Shown here piece by piece: positions 16,296 through 26,567 of a stretch of DNA of 32,108 nucleotides. Positions within the stretch are counted from its first letter, which is position 1. The number at the start of each line of letters is the position of its first letter. The notes beneath the pieces were generated by a model that worked only from the letters and a program-made list of their open reading frames with translations, was not told the DNA's origin and searched no databases. Made by a program: the position numbers and the translations under genes. Origin of the DNA: Flavobacteriales bacterium (GTDB lineage: Bacteria; Bacteroidota; Bacteroidia; DT-38); assembly GCA_013214205.1 (NCBI GenBank), contig JABSPQ010000417.1:1-32108 (forward strand), in the 5' to 3' direction.

Positions 16296-16775
16296 ATGAA
16301 TTTGAATAAAATATTTTTAATATTAATTAGCATAATGTGTTGCGCTGCTGTAGATGGTTGCGATAGCAATAGAGTATATGAACAAAACTATGAGATAACA
16401 AATGCTGTTTGGAATAAGGACAGCGTTTTGGTATTTAAAGTTGATGTGAAAGACTCTATTTCCGAGCACAATTTGATAATCAACATTAGAAATATTTCCA
16501 CTTACACTTATAGCAACTTATTTATGTTTGTGCGGGTAATTTCTCCGCAGGGAAACATGATAAAGGATACAATTGAATGTACATTGGCCGAAAAATCGGG
16601 CAAATGGCTAGGTAGTGGTACTGGCGGTGTTTACGACTTCAATAGGCTTTATAAAAGTTCGGTGAAATTTCCGGTTAAAGGAATTTATACTTTCCAACTT
16701 CAACATGCCATGAGAGAAGACGATTTAGAAGATATTTCCGATATTGGATTCAGAATAGAGAAAATCAATGAGTGA
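16296..16775 (+). CDS. gldH: Gliding motility lipoprotein GldH
   Basis: A 159-aa protein of the GldH family, needed for gliding in Flavobacterium johnsoniae together with the other Gld proteins. The N-terminal hydrophobic stretch (5-19) ends in VDGC with Cys22 as the likely lipidation site; the Asp at -2 is unusual for a lipobox. The family's conserved C-terminal part is clear: KSGKWLGSGTGGVYDF, then VKFPVKGIYTFQLQHAMRED and DISDIGFRIEK. It overlaps the PBP1A start by 8 nt, the usual Flavobacteriales arrangement. Presence of GldH does not itself prove gliding. Confidence 0.9.
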   Translation: MNLNKIFLILISIMCCAAVDGCDSNRVYEQNYEITNAVWNKDSVLVFKVDVKDSISEHNLIINIRNISTYTYSNLFMFVRVISPQGNMIKDTIECTLAEKSGKWLGSGTGGVYDFNRLYKSSVKFPVKGIYTFQLQHAMREDDLEDISDIGFRIEKINE

Positions 16776-19122
16776 AGAAAGTAATATAGAAAACAAGTCG
16801 AAGATTACTGAAGACAAACCCAAGAAAACAGCAAAAAAGTCTAAGAAGAAAAGTAAAGGTGGCTTTCTTGTATCTGTAATTTGGTTCTTAGGATTGGGCT
16901 CCATATTTGGCGCAACGGCATTTATGTATGCGATTTCGATAGGTATTTTTGGCGAATTACCAGATATTGAAGCTTTGGAGAATCCTCAAATTAATTTGGC
17001 AACAGAAATTATCTCTTCCGACCAAGTTATTTTGGGAACCTATTACCTTGAAAATAGATCGAATGTTAAATACGATCAGCTTTCTCCACATTTAGTAAAG
17101 GCTTTAATTGCAACTGAGGATGTTCGATTTTATGAGCATTCTGGTATAGATTTTAAGGGCTTGGCGCGTGCAATTGCCTACGGAGGTACAAATGGCGGTG
17201 CAAGTACTGTAACACAGCAATTGGCAAAAAATCTTTTTCATGGTACTTCCAGAAACCTTACTGACAGACTACTTCAGAAGTTAAAAGAATGGATCATTTC
17301 AGCTCGATTGGAAAAATATTATACTAAGGATGAAATCATCGCTTTGTATTTTAACAAAATAGATTTCGTGAACAATGCCGTAGGAATTAAGTCGGCTTCT
17401 CGTGTATATTTTAATACTACTCCAGACTCTTTAACCATTGAGCAAGCAGCAACATTTGTTGGGATGCTTAAAAATCCATCTTTGTTTAATCCGAATAGAA
17501 GATTGGAACGAACAGAAAAAAGAAGGAATGTAGTTTTATCTCAAATGAAAAGGTACGAGATAATTACGCAAGCCGAATACGATTCTTTAAGGGTAATTTC
17601 ATTAGAACTTAATTTTAAAAGAGTGGATCACAATGAAGGTCTTGCTCCTTATTTTAGGGAAGTTTTAAGAGGAGAAATGATGAAATGGTGCAAGACGCAT
17701 CAAAAGCCAAATGGAGAATATTATAACCTTTATACAGATGGTTTAAGAATTTATACCACCATCAATGCTAAAATGCAAGGGTATGCAGAGTATGCGGTTA
17801 CGGAGCATTTAGGAAACTATTTGCAAGATGCATTTTATGTTTCGTGTTCTAAAAAAGCAAATCCACCGTTTGAAAAAAGAGTTTCAAAATCTGAGGTTGC
17901 CAAAATTATGGATCAGTCAATGAGGAGATCGGAAAGGTATAGGTTGTTAAAAAAATCGGGAATGGGTTTAGATAGTATTAAAATCATGTTTAATACTCCA
18001 ACCAAAATGTCTGTGTTTTCTTGGAAAGGAGAAATTGATACAGTAATGACTCCAAGGGATTCAATTCTTTATTACAAACATTTTCTACAAACAGGTTTTA
18101 TGTCCATGGATCCAAAGACTGGCTATATTAAGGCCTGGGTAGGAGGAATCAACAACAAGCATTTTAAATACGATCACGTTAGGCAAGGGAAAAGACAAGT
18201 GGGATCTACCTTTAAGCCTTTTGTTTATAGCTTAGCAATTGAAGCAGGATATTCGCCTTGCTACGAAGTGCCAAACGTTAAAGTGTATTTTGAAATGCCA
18301 GATGGTCAGGCACCTTGGTCGCCAAATAATGCAGGCCATGAATACGGAGGCATGATGTCTTTAAAATATGGCTTGGCTAATTCTATGAACACAATTACAT
18401 CGTGGGTTATGAAGCAATTTGGACCTAAAGCTGTTGTTAAGCGCGCCAAAGACATGGGAATAACAAGTAAGTTGGATGAAGTACCATCTATTTGTTTAGG
18501 TACTTCTGATGTTTCTGTTTTCGACATGGTTGGCGCTAACTGTACATTTGCTAACAAGGGTGTTTGGACTCAGCCTACTTTTATTATGAGGGTGGAGGAT
18601 AAGCATGGAAATGTAATTGACGATTTAAGCTTTAAACCTGAGAAAAGAGAGGTAATGAGCGAAAACGCTGCTTATATTATGACCAGTTTAATGAAGGGTG
18701 TTGTAGATGGAGTTTATAACGAACATAAGGGAAGAACGCTTGGTAGTGCAATGCGATTAAGAAGCAAGCCAAGAGAAAGCCGACCTTACACTGGGTTTAA
18801 AAATCCGATTGCTGCGAAAACAGGAACGACTCAAAATCAATCTGATGGATGGTTTATTGGAATCACACCAGATTTAGTTTCGGGTGTTTGGGTAGGAGCA
18901 GAGGACAGAGGCGTGCATTTCGACAGATTGTCGTTGGGACAAGGTGCAAACATGGCTTTACCTATCTGGGCTTATTACATGCACAAAGTATATGCAGACT
19001 CTGCCTTACAAATTAGTCAGGGAGATTTTGAAAGTCCAGCAGAAGGTATTAGTACTGAATTAGATTGTAATGCTTACAAGAAAGTTAAATCGGGTGGCGT
19101 ACACGTATTTGATGATTTTTAG
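16768..19122 (+). CDS. Penicillin-binding protein 1A (bifunctional)
   Basis: A 784-aa class A PBP that builds and cross-links peptidoglycan. A Lys-rich cytoplasmic tail (10-31) is followed by one membrane anchor (33-60). The GT51 glycosyltransferase domain has [10 protein letters not shown] at 117-126 (catalytic E117) and [14 protein letters not shown]. The transpeptidase domain has the SxxK motif S480-T-F-K483 (GSTFKPFVY), SMN at 539-541 and KTGT at 684-687. All catalytic motifs are intact. The start overlaps gldH by 8 nt, so they are coupled; scoA follows after 20 bp. Confidence 0.95.
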   Translation: MSEESNIENKSKITEDKPKKTAKKSKKKSKGGFLVSVIWFLGLGSIFGATAFMYAISIGIFGELPDIEALENPQINLATEIISSDQVILGTYYLENRSNVKYDQLSPHLVKALIATEDVRFYEHSGIDFKGLARAIAYGGTNGGASTVTQQLAKNLFHGTSRNLTDRLLQKLKEWIISARLEKYYTKDEIIALYFNKIDFVNNAVGIKSASRVYFNTTPDSLTIEQAATFVGMLKNPSLFNPNRRLERTEKRRNVVLSQMKRYEIITQAEYDSLRVISLELNFKRVDHNEGLAPYFREVLRGEMMKWCKTHQKPNGEYYNLYTDGLRIYTTINAKMQGYAEYAVTEHLGNYLQDAFYVSCSKKANPPFEKRVSKSEVAKIMDQSMRRSERYRLLKKSGMGLDSIKIMFNTPTKMSVFSWKGEIDTVMTPRDSILYYKHFLQTGFMSMDPKTGYIKAWVGGINNKHFKYDHVRQGKRQVGSTFKPFVYSLAIEAGYSPCYEVPNVKVYFEMPDGQAPWSPNNAGHEYGGMMSLKYGLANSMNTITSWVMKQFGPKAVVKRAKDMGITSKLDEVPSICLGTSDVSVFDMVGANCTFANKGVWTQPTFIMRVEDKHGNVIDDLSFKPEKREVMSENAAYIMTSLMKGVVDGVYNEHKGRTLGSAMRLRSKPRESRPYTGFKNPIAAKTGTTQNQSDGWFIGITPDLVSGVWVGAEDRGVHFDRLSLGQGANMALPIWAYYMHKVYADSALQISQGDFESPAEGISTELDCNAYKKVKSGGVHVFDDF

Positions 19123-19142
19123 AAATAATTTGTTTTCCATAC

Positions 19143-19838
19143 ATGGATAAAAGAGTAAAGAATGTTGCTGAGGCAATAGAAGGAATAGAGGATAACATGA
19201 CGCTTATGCTTGGTGGTTTTGGGCTTTGTGGCATTCCCGAGAATTGCATAATCGCATTGTCGGAAAGTGGAATAAGTGGTTTAACATGTATCTCGAACAA
19301 CGCGGGTGTAGATAATTTTGGACTAGGAACTTTGCTTCAGAAAAAGCAAATCAAAAAAATGATTTCTTCTTATGTTGGAGAAAACGATGAGTTTGAACGT
19401 CAGATGTTGAGCGGTGAGCTAGAGGTAGACTTAATTCCTCAGGGCAGTTTAGCTGAAAGATGCAGAGCTGGAGGAGCAGGAATTCCTGCTTTCTTTACAC
19501 CAGCGGGATATGGTACTGAAGTTGGCGAAGGTAAAGAAGTGAGAGACTTTAACGGAAAACCTCATATTTTGGAAATGGCCCTTACAGCAGATTTTGCAAT
19601 TGTAAAAGCATGGAAAGGAGACTCGGCTGGCAACTTAGTTTTTAAGGCTACTGCCAGAAACTTTAATCCAGTAATGGCAATGGCTGGTAAAATTACCATC
19701 GCTGAGGTTGAAGAAATGGTGTCGCTGGGAGAATTAGACCCTAATGAAATTCATACACCTGGAATTTTTGTACAAAGAATTTTTCAAGGCGAAAAGTACG
19801 AGAAGAGAATAGAGCAACGAACAACCAGACAGCGATAA
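19143..19838 (+). CDS. scoA: Succinyl-CoA:3-ketoacid CoA transferase subunit A
   Basis: A 231-aa alpha subunit of a 3-oxoacid CoA transferase. It shows the CoA-transferase family I signature [13 protein letters not shown], the segment [13 protein letters not shown], and the glycine-rich [18 protein letters not shown]. With ScoB it moves CoA between succinyl-CoA and acetoacetate, linking ketone-body or branched-chain acid breakdown to the TCA cycle. It is spaced 20 bp from PBP1A and 20 bp from scoB, so it may be read as part of a gldH-PBP1A-scoAB transcript. Confidence 0.93.
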   Translation: MDKRVKNVAEAIEGIEDNMTLMLGGFGLCGIPENCIIALSESGISGLTCISNNAGVDNFGLGTLLQKKQIKKMISSYVGENDEFERQMLSGELEVDLIPQGSLAERCRAGGAGIPAFFTPAGYGTEVGEGKEVRDFNGKPHILEMALTADFAIVKAWKGDSAGNLVFKATARNFNPVMAMAGKITIAEVEEMVSLGELDPNEIHTPGIFVQRIFQGEKYEKRIEQRTTRQR

Positions 19839-19858
19839 ATTAATTACAAGTAATAACG

Positions 19859-20515
19859 ATGGCACTAGATAAAAATCAAATTGCAAAGAGAATTGCACAA
19901 GAGCTTGAGGATGGTTTCTATGTAAACTTGGGGATCGGTATTCCGACTTTGGTTGCAAATTATATTCCAGAAGGATTAGAAATTGAGTTTCAATCGGAAA
20001 ATGGCGTGCTTGGCATGGGACCTTTCCCGTTTGAAGGAGAAGAAGACCCAGACTTAATTAATGCTGGCAAGCAAACCATAACCACATTGGATGGAGCTGC
20101 ATTTTTTGATTCGGCTACGAGCTTTGCAATGATTAGAGGACAACATGTTCAGCTAACTGTTTTAGGAGCTATGGAAGTGTCTCAAAATGGCGATATAGCC
20201 AACTGGAAAATTCCAGGGAAGATGGTTAAGGGCATGGGAGGTGCGATGGATTTAGTTGCGTCGGCCGAAAATATTATCGTGGCTATGATTCATGCCAACA
20301 AAAAGGGACAATCGAAGTTGCTTAAGGAATGTACTTTGCCGATTACAGGGAAAAACTGCATTAAAAAAGTGGTTACAGATTTAGCGGTTATAGACATTAC
20401 ACCCAATGGCTTTAAATTGATTGAAAGAGCTTCAGGAGTTTCTGTAGAAGAAATAATAGCAGCTACTGATGGTGATTTAATTGTTGAGGGAGAAATTCCT
20501 GAGATGGATGTTTAG
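19859..20515 (+). CDS. scoB: Succinyl-CoA:3-ketoacid CoA transferase subunit B
   Basis: A 218-aa beta subunit. The catalytic Glu that forms the CoA thioester lies in SENGVLGMGPFP. Further family segments are VNLGIGIPTLVANYIP near the start, LGAMEVSQNGDIANWKIPGK and GMGGAMDLV. It is convergent with the ABC ATPase gene, with 3 bp between stops. Acetoacetate-type substrate is inferred from best family fit, as related transferases (butyryl-, acetyl-specific) share the signature. Confidence 0.93.
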   Translation: MALDKNQIAKRIAQELEDGFYVNLGIGIPTLVANYIPEGLEIEFQSENGVLGMGPFPFEGEEDPDLINAGKQTITTLDGAAFFDSATSFAMIRGQHVQLTVLGAMEVSQNGDIANWKIPGKMVKGMGGAMDLVASAENIIVAMIHANKKGQSKLLKECTLPITGKNCIKKVVTDLAVIDITPNGFKLIERASGVSVEEIIAATDGDLIVEGEIPEMDV

Positions 20516-20518
20516 CTA

Positions 20519-22348
20519 TTAGAGCTCCGTTTTGTTAAGGTGCTCTTGATTTTGTCTTCTTACCTCTTTCCAAACGGCAGCAGATTTTATATCTGCAAGT
20601 TCGCCTTTTGGAATGGCTCGAATCAATTTCTTGGTATACTCTGTTTTAGGGTTTGAATAAATTTCTCTGGAGTCACCTATTTCTTCGATCTTTCCATTAT
20701 TCATCACAATTATTCTATCCGACATAAATTTCACAACGGATAAATCATGAGAAATAAAGATGTAAGTGAAGTTAAACTCATCTTGTAAGTCGTTTAGCAA
20801 ATTAAGCACCTGCGCTTGTACAGAAACATCTAAGGCACTTACAGACTCATCGCAAACAATAAATTCTGGGTTTAAAGACAATGCCCTTGCAATACAAATT
20901 CGTTGCCGTTGTCCACCAGAAAATTCGTGTGGATAGCGATAAAAATGAGATTCATTTAAATCAACTTTCTTTAATAAATCAAACACCTTCTGTTTTCTTT
21001 CTTCGTCATTTTTTCCAATTTTATGCACTTGCATAGGTTCCATTATCGCGTTACCGATAAGCTTTCTTGGGTTTAATGAAGAGTAAGGATCTTGGAAAAT
21101 AATTTGAATCTTCTTTCTTAAATGTCTTAAATTGGTAGAAGATAATTTGCTGATATCTTGCCCTTTGTAAATGATTTTTCCGTAAGTCGGATCAATTAAC
21201 TTTAGTAGTGTTCTACCAAGTGTAGTTTTCCCACAACCAGATTCTCCAACCAAACCAAGTGTTTCACCCGGGTAAATTTTGAAAGAAACATCATCAACGG
21301 CCTTAATTACTTCTGGCTTTCTAAATAACTTTTTAGGACCATTAAAGTAAGTGCTCAAGTTTTCAACCACCATAACGGGATCTGAAGCATACATTTTTCT
21401 ATGCCTTTCATCACGTTCTTCTTCGTTTACTTTAAACGACCTTTTGGTGTCTTTAACCGTCTGATTGGTTTCAATCATATTGCCATTCTCATCAAACTTC
21501 ATAAAATTTGATATGGTTGGCAAGCGAGATAAATTATTTCTTAAAGACGGCCTACACGATAGTAAGCTCTTTGTATAAGGGTGTTGTGGGTCAGAGAAAA
21601 TTTTCCAAACATTACCTTGCTCAACAATCCTGCCTTTGTACATCACCAAAATTTTATCTGCCAGTTCGGCAATAACGCCTAAATCATGCGTGATAAAAAT
21701 GATGCTTTTATTATACTTGAATTCGAGATCTTGCATCAAATCCAAAATGGTTTTCTGTACTGTAACATCTAATGCGGTAGTTGGCTCGTCGGCAATTAAA
21801 ATAGCGGGTTCGCACGACATTGCCATGGCGATCATAACCCTTTGCTTTTGCCCACCTGATATTTGATGTGGGTAAGAATCAAAAATTGCTTCGGGCCTTG
21901 GCAGCTTAACTTCGGTAAATAAATTGATGGCTTTAACCTTGGCTCGTACCTTGCTAATATTTTGATGGAGCATAATTGCTTCAGCAACTTGTTCGCCACA
22001 TGTAAAAACAGGATTTAAGGAGGTCATTGGCTCCTGAAAAATCATTGCGATATCGTTTCCTCTAAATCTTCGGAGGTCGGATTTATTAACTTTTAGCAAG
22101 TCTATTTCACCTAATTCTGCTGAATCATAAATGATTTCTCCACTAGAAATATGCCCGGGAGGTGTTTGTAATAAGCCCATCAAACACAATGAGGTAACCG
22201 ACTTTCCTGAACCAGATTCGCCTACAATTCCAATGGTTTCGCCCTTGTTTAAGCTGAAAGAAATATCGTTAACGGCAATAGTCGTTTCGTCTTCCGTTCG
22301 GAACTCAACCGTGAGATTTTTAACCTGTAAAATGGGCTTGCCCTGCAT
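20519..22348 (-). CDS. Fused two-domain oligopeptide-type ABC transporter ATPase
   Basis: A 609-aa protein with two complete ABC domains, like a DppD-DppF or GsiA fusion. Domain 1: Walker A GESGSGKS (43-50), signature SGGQKQR (from 164), Walker B with D187-E188. Domain 2: Walker A GESGCGKT (368-375), signature SGGQRQR (from 478), Walker B FIVCDES (D500-E501). The oligopeptide_trans-type tails (PQHPYTKSLLSC; PKTEYTKKLI) after each domain support peptide or nickel-type uptake. No permease or binding protein is nearby, so partners must be encoded elsewhere. It powers import by ATP hydrolysis at the inner membrane. A promoter-like match lies upstream. Confidence 0.92.
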   Translation of the reverse strand: MQGKPILQVKNLTVEFRTEDETTIAVNDISFSLNKGETIGIVGESGSGKSVTSLCLMGLLQTPPGHISSGEIIYDSAELGEIDLLKVNKSDLRRFRGNDIAMIFQEPMTSLNPVFTCGEQVAEAIMLHQNISKVRAKVKAINLFTEVKLPRPEAIFDSYPHQISGGQKQRVMIAMAMSCEPAILIADEPTTALDVTVQKTILDLMQDLEFKYNKSIIFITHDLGVIAELADKILVMYKGRIVEQGNVWKIFSDPQHPYTKSLLSCRPSLRNNLSRLPTISNFMKFDENGNMIETNQTVKDTKRSFKVNEEERDERHRKMYASDPVMVVENLSTYFNGPKKLFRKPEVIKAVDDVSFKIYPGETLGLVGESGCGKTTLGRTLLKLIDPTYGKIIYKGQDISKLSSTNLRHLRKKIQIIFQDPYSSLNPRKLIGNAIMEPMQVHKIGKNDEERKQKVFDLLKKVDLNESHFYRYPHEFSGGQRQRICIARALSLNPEFIVCDESVSALDVSVQAQVLNLLNDLQDEFNFTYIFISHDLSVVKFMSDRIIVMNNGKIEEIGDSREIYSNPKTEYTKKLIRAIPKGELADIKSAAVWKEVRRQNQEHLNKTEL

Positions 22349-22370
22349 TGAAGTGTATTGTGATTGTAAT

Positions 22371-22402
22371 TAAAGGTAACTCAACAATTGTAGGAAAACA
22401 AA
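22371..22402 (-). promoter_or_regulatory. Candidate promoter of the ABC ATPase gene
   Basis: On the minus strand TTTG (22402-22399), a 20-bp spacer, then TACCTTTA (22378-22371), one base off the TAnnTTTG consensus. It ends 22 bp before the ATG at 22348. Confidence 0.45.
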
Positions 22403-22464
22403 TAGTGAAATTTGTCAATTTAAATAAATCATCCCTACTTACTTAAAACCAGTTCTTTATACGC

Positions 22465-23175
22465 TTAATTAGCAATGATGATATCATCGTCGGAAATAAG
22501 CGGAAGACCTTTGTAACGCAGCAATAGCTGGGCAACAGTTACCACATCCTTTTGGCAATAAACCACAATTCGCTCTAAGTCTTTGTCTTTCCAATAAACG
22601 CGTGCAACATCGCTACCATCAATGTCATCTTTTGGCGTGGGAATGTTGAAAATATTGGCAAGTAAAGCGATTGAAGTATAATTTTTATAGTCGCCGAATT
22701 TCCATAATTCCATGGTATCCAAATGATTAATTTCCCACGGTTTTTTACCTGCTATATCTAATAATTTTGGTAACCTTAAACCGTTAACCAAAGCACGCCG
22801 AGCTATGTACGGAAAATCGAACTCCTTGCCATTATGCGCGCAGAGCATATATTTGGCGTGGCTATAATGACTATTCATCATTTCGATAAAATCGGCTAGC
22901 AATTGTTTTTCGTCGTCGCCATAAAATGATTTTAAACGCAGCGTACTGTTAGAAAAAAATCCGATTGAGATACAAATAATTTTCCCGAATTCTGCTAGGA
23001 TCCCGGCTCTTTCCGGAAAATATTCCTCTGGCGTAATTTCTTCTTTACGCTCGTACTTGGTCTTCTTTGCCCAAAGTTCTTGTAAGCCTTCTGGTACGTA
23101 TTTATAATCTTGATATTTGGGTACAGTTTCTATGTCAATAAAAAGAATGTTTTGAATATTGATGTGATCTAACAT
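22465..23175 (-). CDS. DEDDy 3'-5' exonuclease (PolB-exonuclease-like)
   Basis: A 236-aa protein like the predicted 3'-5' exonuclease domain of family B DNA polymerases, standing alone. Visible motifs: Exo I FIDIETVP (acidic D and E), Exo II HNGKEFDFPYIARRA, and Exo III YCQKDVVTVAQLLLRY with the Tyr of the DEDDy class. It should trim DNA or RNA ends with two metal ions; its cellular role is unknown. It is last in the five-gene minus-strand operon, 13 bp after the 130-aa gene. Confidence 0.85.
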   Translation of the reverse strand: MLDHINIQNILFIDIETVPKYQDYKYVPEGLQELWAKKTKYERKEEITPEEYFPERAGILAEFGKIICISIGFFSNSTLRLKSFYGDDEKQLLADFIEMMNSHYSHAKYMLCAHNGKEFDFPYIARRALVNGLRLPKLLDIAGKKPWEINHLDTMELWKFGDYKNYTSIALLANIFNIPTPKDDIDGSDVARVYWKDKDLERIVVYCQKDVVTVAQLLLRYKGLPLISDDDIIIAN

Positions 23176-23188
23176 GAGATGAAGAAAG

Positions 23189-23581
23189 TTATTTTAATAA
23201 AATTCCCTTCTTATTAATTATGGGGATATCGATTAAGTTTTTGGGAATAGCGCTTTCGGGTAAAACAATGTATTTTTTGTCGAACATCATTTTCTTGTGA
23301 AAAAAACTGACCCAATATTCGTTGGTCAAATGTAATACCTTTTCCATAATAGGTTCCACTTGGACAAAAGATTTTTCTTCTATAGTTCCAAGCGAATGTC
23401 TTAGCATGGAAGTTTTTACCTTTTCACCATCACGCTTTCCATACCCTTTAGAAGTAACCAATACCGCTTCAATAGGCGTTTCCTTTAAGTTTATGAGATA
23501 AACGGTCCACGAATCCTCAGTTTCTTTAACAATAGCCAGTGCTATATCTTCTACTTTATTTTTTGGAATATCTTTTAACAT
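23189..23581 (-). CDS. Small soluble protein of unknown function
   Basis: A 130-aa protein I cannot assign with certainty. It starts MLKDIPKNKVEDIALAIV and has strand-rich segments (WTVYLINLKETPIEAVLVTS, EYWVSFFHKKMMFDKKYIVL). No signal peptide or membrane segment is visible. Similar short proteins in Bacteroidota have sometimes been labelled PheS-like without good reason. It lies 2 bp after the serine hydrolase stop and 13 bp before the exonuclease gene, so it belongs to the same transcript. Confidence 0.75.
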   Translation of the reverse strand: MLKDIPKNKVEDIALAIVKETEDSWTVYLINLKETPIEAVLVTSKGYGKRDGEKVKTSMLRHSLGTIEEKSFVQVEPIMEKVLHLTNEYWVSFFHKKMMFDKKYIVLPESAIPKNLIDIPIINKKGILLK

Positions 23582-23583
23582 GC

Positions 23584-24741
23584 TTATTCTAATGATAATG
23601 CGGCATCGATGTACATAAAAACATCAGCAGGGTGTTTTGCGCCAGGAACCTTCGATCTTTTGTGTCCCAACCTAACAATCACCAAATCCTTTTCAGGTAT
23701 AACGACAATATACTGCCCTAAAATACCTCGGGCATAAAATATTTCTAAATTATTATAATCCATAAGCCACCAACTGTAACCGTATCTGTTGTTTGCAGTG
23801 CCATCTTTCTCAAGCAAATCGGCAGCCACTACAGACTGTTGGGCGTAGTTTTGAGATACAACTTGTTTGGTTTCCCATTTTCCTTTATTTAGGTAAAGCT
23901 GGCCTAACCGTGCAAAATCTCTGGCATTCGAATATATGCAGCAATACGATTTCTCATCACCGTTTTCATGATCCAAACTCCAAAAGGCATCATTTTTCGC
24001 ACCAATTGGTCCCCAAAGTTTTTTAGAAGCATAGTCACTCATTTTCATTCCAGTTGCCTGTTCTGTAACCTGTTGAAGAATTTGTGTATTGCCACTTAAA
24101 TAAGAAAATATTTTGGCGGGTTCTTCTGTCACTTCATATTTATCCACCAATTTCTTTAGACCTGTTCCGTAATACGCCTTGGCAGGAAATGCAAAGGGGC
24201 TTACATAATCTTCGTCGAAATTTATTCCCGAACTCATAGTAAGCAAGTGTTCGATGGTCATATTTGCATTTTTTCCACTGCTATAAGCGGGTAGGTACGA
24301 GCCAACCAAATCGTTTACGCCTTTAATTTTACCTTCATTAATTGCGATGCCAATTAAAATACTCACCACCGTTTTGGCCATCGAAAACGAATTGGTGAGC
24401 GACGAAGAATTATAATCGTCCCAATACAATTCTGTTTGAATCTCACCTTTTTTAATCACCAAAAATGCAATTGATTCGTAGCTGGCAAACTCGGTTAGAT
24501 ATTTTTGATCTAATATCTTCTGATTAATTTCTCTGCTTTCTGGCCAAGGTTGGTGAATACCTTTGGTGATTTTTCTGGAATGGAAAATGTCCATATCGTC
24601 TATACCCGGACCCGATTTCCCAACAAGATAAGTGTTGGTCACTCCTTTAAATAGATGTGAGTTACCAGTTAGGGCTAGCAAAAGGCTTGCAATAACAAAA
24701 AATCCAATTAGACCGACAAGTATTTTTTTAATTGGCTTCAA
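23584..24741 (-). CDS. Serine hydrolase, beta-lactamase/class C type
   Basis: A 385-aa protein of the beta-lactamase-related serine hydrolase family. An N-terminal membrane anchor (about 7-26) places the domain outside the inner membrane. The nucleophile motif is SMAK (S120, K123) in NSFSMAKTVVSILIG. A Tyr-centred second motif is FSYLSGNTQ, and GHKRSK near the C-terminus is in the place of the KTG-like third motif. The substrate is unknown; family members are D,D-peptidases, esterases or 6-aminohexanoate-dimer hydrolases, and the last group fits the overall layout. It need not be a resistance enzyme. Confidence 0.85.
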   Translation of the reverse strand: MKPIKKILVGLIGFFVIASLLLALTGNSHLFKGVTNTYLVGKSGPGIDDMDIFHSRKITKGIHQPWPESREINQKILDQKYLTEFASYESIAFLVIKKGEIQTELYWDDYNSSSLTNSFSMAKTVVSILIGIAINEGKIKGVNDLVGSYLPAYSSGKNANMTIEHLLTMSSGINFDEDYVSPFAFPAKAYYGTGLKKLVDKYEVTEEPAKIFSYLSGNTQILQQVTEQATGMKMSDYASKKLWGPIGAKNDAFWSLDHENGDEKSYCCIYSNARDFARLGQLYLNKGKWETKQVVSQNYAQQSVVAADLLEKDGTANNRYGYSWWLMDYNNLEIFYARGILGQYIVVIPEKDLVIVRLGHKRSKVPGAKHPADVFMYIDAALSLE

Positions 24742-24768
24742 CTTGGATCAAATAGTTTGATTTGAATT

Positions 24769-25476
24769 TTAAAAAGAGATTAGCTCAAATTTGAAAAGCT
24801 CCGACAAATGTGTCTTTAGTTTTTCCTTTACTTCTTCTACGTTAACTTTTTCTCCAAGTTCTGATGACAGGGAAGTTACTTGCTTGTCGGCAATACCACA
24901 AGGGACTATGTTTTCGAAATAATCTAAATCGGTGTTAAGGTTAAAAGCAAAGCCATGTAAAGTTACCCACCTGCTACATCTAACACCCATAGCAGCAATT
25001 TTTCGTGCTTTAAGTGGGTTTTCTACATCGAGCCATACACCGGTAAAACCAGGGTTCCTCTCCGATTTAATTTCATAGTCTGTTAAAGTCATCATAATTG
25101 CCTCTTCCATAAAGCGCATGAACTTTGAAATGTCTGTAAAGAAATTTTCGAGATTTAAAATTGGGTATCCAACCAATTGTCCTGGGCCGTGGTAAGTAAT
25201 ATCTCCACCTCGATTAATTCTATGGAATGTGGCATTTTTTTCCACCAACTGAGCTTCGTTTAGCAGTAAATTTTTATCCTCTCCGCTTTTTCCAATGGTG
25301 TAAACGTGCGGATGTTCGCAGAAAAGGAGGTAATGCTTGCTTTGTATTGGCTCAAGTATTCCTTCGTCGCGTGCTTTTAATTTAAGGTCGACAATTTCCT
25401 TATGAAGTTTTTCTTGATAGTCCCAAGTTTCCTCGTAACCAGCTAGTCCTAAGTCTTTGAAGTATACTTTTTGCAT
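24769..25476 (-). CDS. lipB: Lipoyl(octanoyl) transferase
   Basis: A 235-aa octanoyltransferase that moves octanoyl from ACP to lipoyl domains of dehydrogenases, the first step of lipoate synthesis. Motifs: CEHPHVYTIGKSG, the signature RGGDITYHGPGQLVGYP (R89 to P105), catalytic Lys159 in RKIAAMGVR and catalytic Cys193 in VPCGIADKQVTSL. It depends on acyl-ACP, whose acpP gene lies 17 kb away in this window. It sits 23 bp after the isomerase gene and 27 bp before the hydrolase. Confidence 0.96.
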   Translation of the reverse strand: MQKVYFKDLGLAGYEETWDYQEKLHKEIVDLKLKARDEGILEPIQSKHYLLFCEHPHVYTIGKSGEDKNLLLNEAQLVEKNATFHRINRGGDITYHGPGQLVGYPILNLENFFTDISKFMRFMEEAIMMTLTDYEIKSERNPGFTGVWLDVENPLKARKIAAMGVRCSRWVTLHGFAFNLNTDLDYFENIVPCGIADKQVTSLSSELGEKVNVEEVKEKLKTHLSELFKFELISF

Positions 25477-25499
25477 ATTTCATTTTCAAGATAAGTAGT

Positions 25500-26483
25500 T
25501 TATAGCTTTGCTAATTCAAATTTCAGCATGTCAATTACAGCTACTTCAATAGAATCAACACCTTTCTTTTCTGAAAGAATTACAGAAATCCAATCGCAAA
25601 GGTGGATAAGGTAAATGGTATTTTCTATTCGGTTATTTCCCAACGAATTAATTTCAATGATGGTAGAAGTGTATTTAGCAAAGATCTCTTTACTAATCCT
25701 TATCCGTTCTTTCGTTCGGCTGTTATCAGATTCGTTGCGCAATATAATCACTCCTAAATCCTGATTTTCGGTACGCCATCCAACTAATTCGTTGTGGTTC
25801 ATTTCTGGCAAAACATGGTGCCAGCACAGCATTTTAGCATTTTCATTTATCTGTTGTCTAAATCGAATGCCAACCCCTTCGTAATCTGATGCGCTGTAAA
25901 TAATTGGAGTTTTATTTAAAAGTTGTTCTGCAACTTTTTCGGCTTTGGCCAAAATATCAGCCTTACCTTCTACCAATAAGTTAGAAGCGGCAGTTACCTT
26001 CTCTACATAAGTATTGGTTACCAAATTATACTTTTCAAACACAGTTAAAAGTTGGACAAAAGGCAGTCCGAATGCAGACCTTGGAGGAAGTCCGCCAGGG
26101 ATTTGAATAATATTAATTCCATTTTCTTGTGCAGTTTCAAGAATATAACCTCCTGAAGTAATGCAAACAATTTCGGCACCAGCGGCACGAGATTTACCGA
26201 ATACTTCAACTGTTTCTTCCGTGTCTCCCGAGTAGGAACAAATAATAACAAGCGTATTGGGGCCTACAAACGCAGGCAAATCATAATCTTTGTTAACTGT
26301 AACGGGTACTCTAGAATCGCTTGAAACGATTTGAGAAACAACGCTACCGCCAATTCCAGATCCTCCTAATCCACTAATCAGAATATTTTGTATTTCGTTT
26401 GGTCCAATGTTAAGTGTAGAATTTTGACTGATTTCAACTGCTGTGTTAAGTTGAGCGGGGAAGGCATCGACGAGATTTCTCAT
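25500..26483 (-). CDS. Bifunctional phosphoglucose/phosphomannose isomerase (SIS domain)
   Basis: A 327-aa two-SIS-domain isomerase of the archaeal/crenarchaeal PGI/PMI type. Visible: phosphate-binding GLGGSGIGGS (38-47), the sugar-phosphate motif SYSGDTEET (83-91), PPRSAFGLPF, and the catalytic-region PEMNHNELVGW. It interconverts glucose-6-P or mannose-6-P with fructose-6-P. This form is common in Bacteroidota. Here it heads the five-gene operon. The SIS motifs are clear; dual specificity is family knowledge, not visible here. Confidence 0.88.
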   Translation of the reverse strand: MRNLVDAFPAQLNTAVEISQNSTLNIGPNEIQNILISGLGGSGIGGSVVSQIVSSDSRVPVTVNKDYDLPAFVGPNTLVIICSYSGDTEETVEVFGKSRAAGAEIVCITSGGYILETAQENGINIIQIPGGLPPRSAFGLPFVQLLTVFEKYNLVTNTYVEKVTAASNLLVEGKADILAKAEKVAEQLLNKTPIIYSASDYEGVGIRFRQQINENAKMLCWHHVLPEMNHNELVGWRTENQDLGVIILRNESDNSRTKERIRISKEIFAKYTSTIIEINSLGNNRIENTIYLIHLCDWISVILSEKKGVDSIEVAVIDMLKFELAKL

Positions 26484-26567
26484 AAAAAAGATTTTTTAAA
26501 GACTAAAAGTAGGAAACTATAGTAAATTTTAAGCTGTTTATTGATTGTTCTTTGATCGAAGGCCAAT

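Noticed and set aside
23584-24741. Antibiotic-resistance beta-lactamase
   Set aside because: Only the generic serine-hydrolase fold motifs are present; the second and third motifs differ from true class C enzymes, and the gene is in a housekeeping operon.
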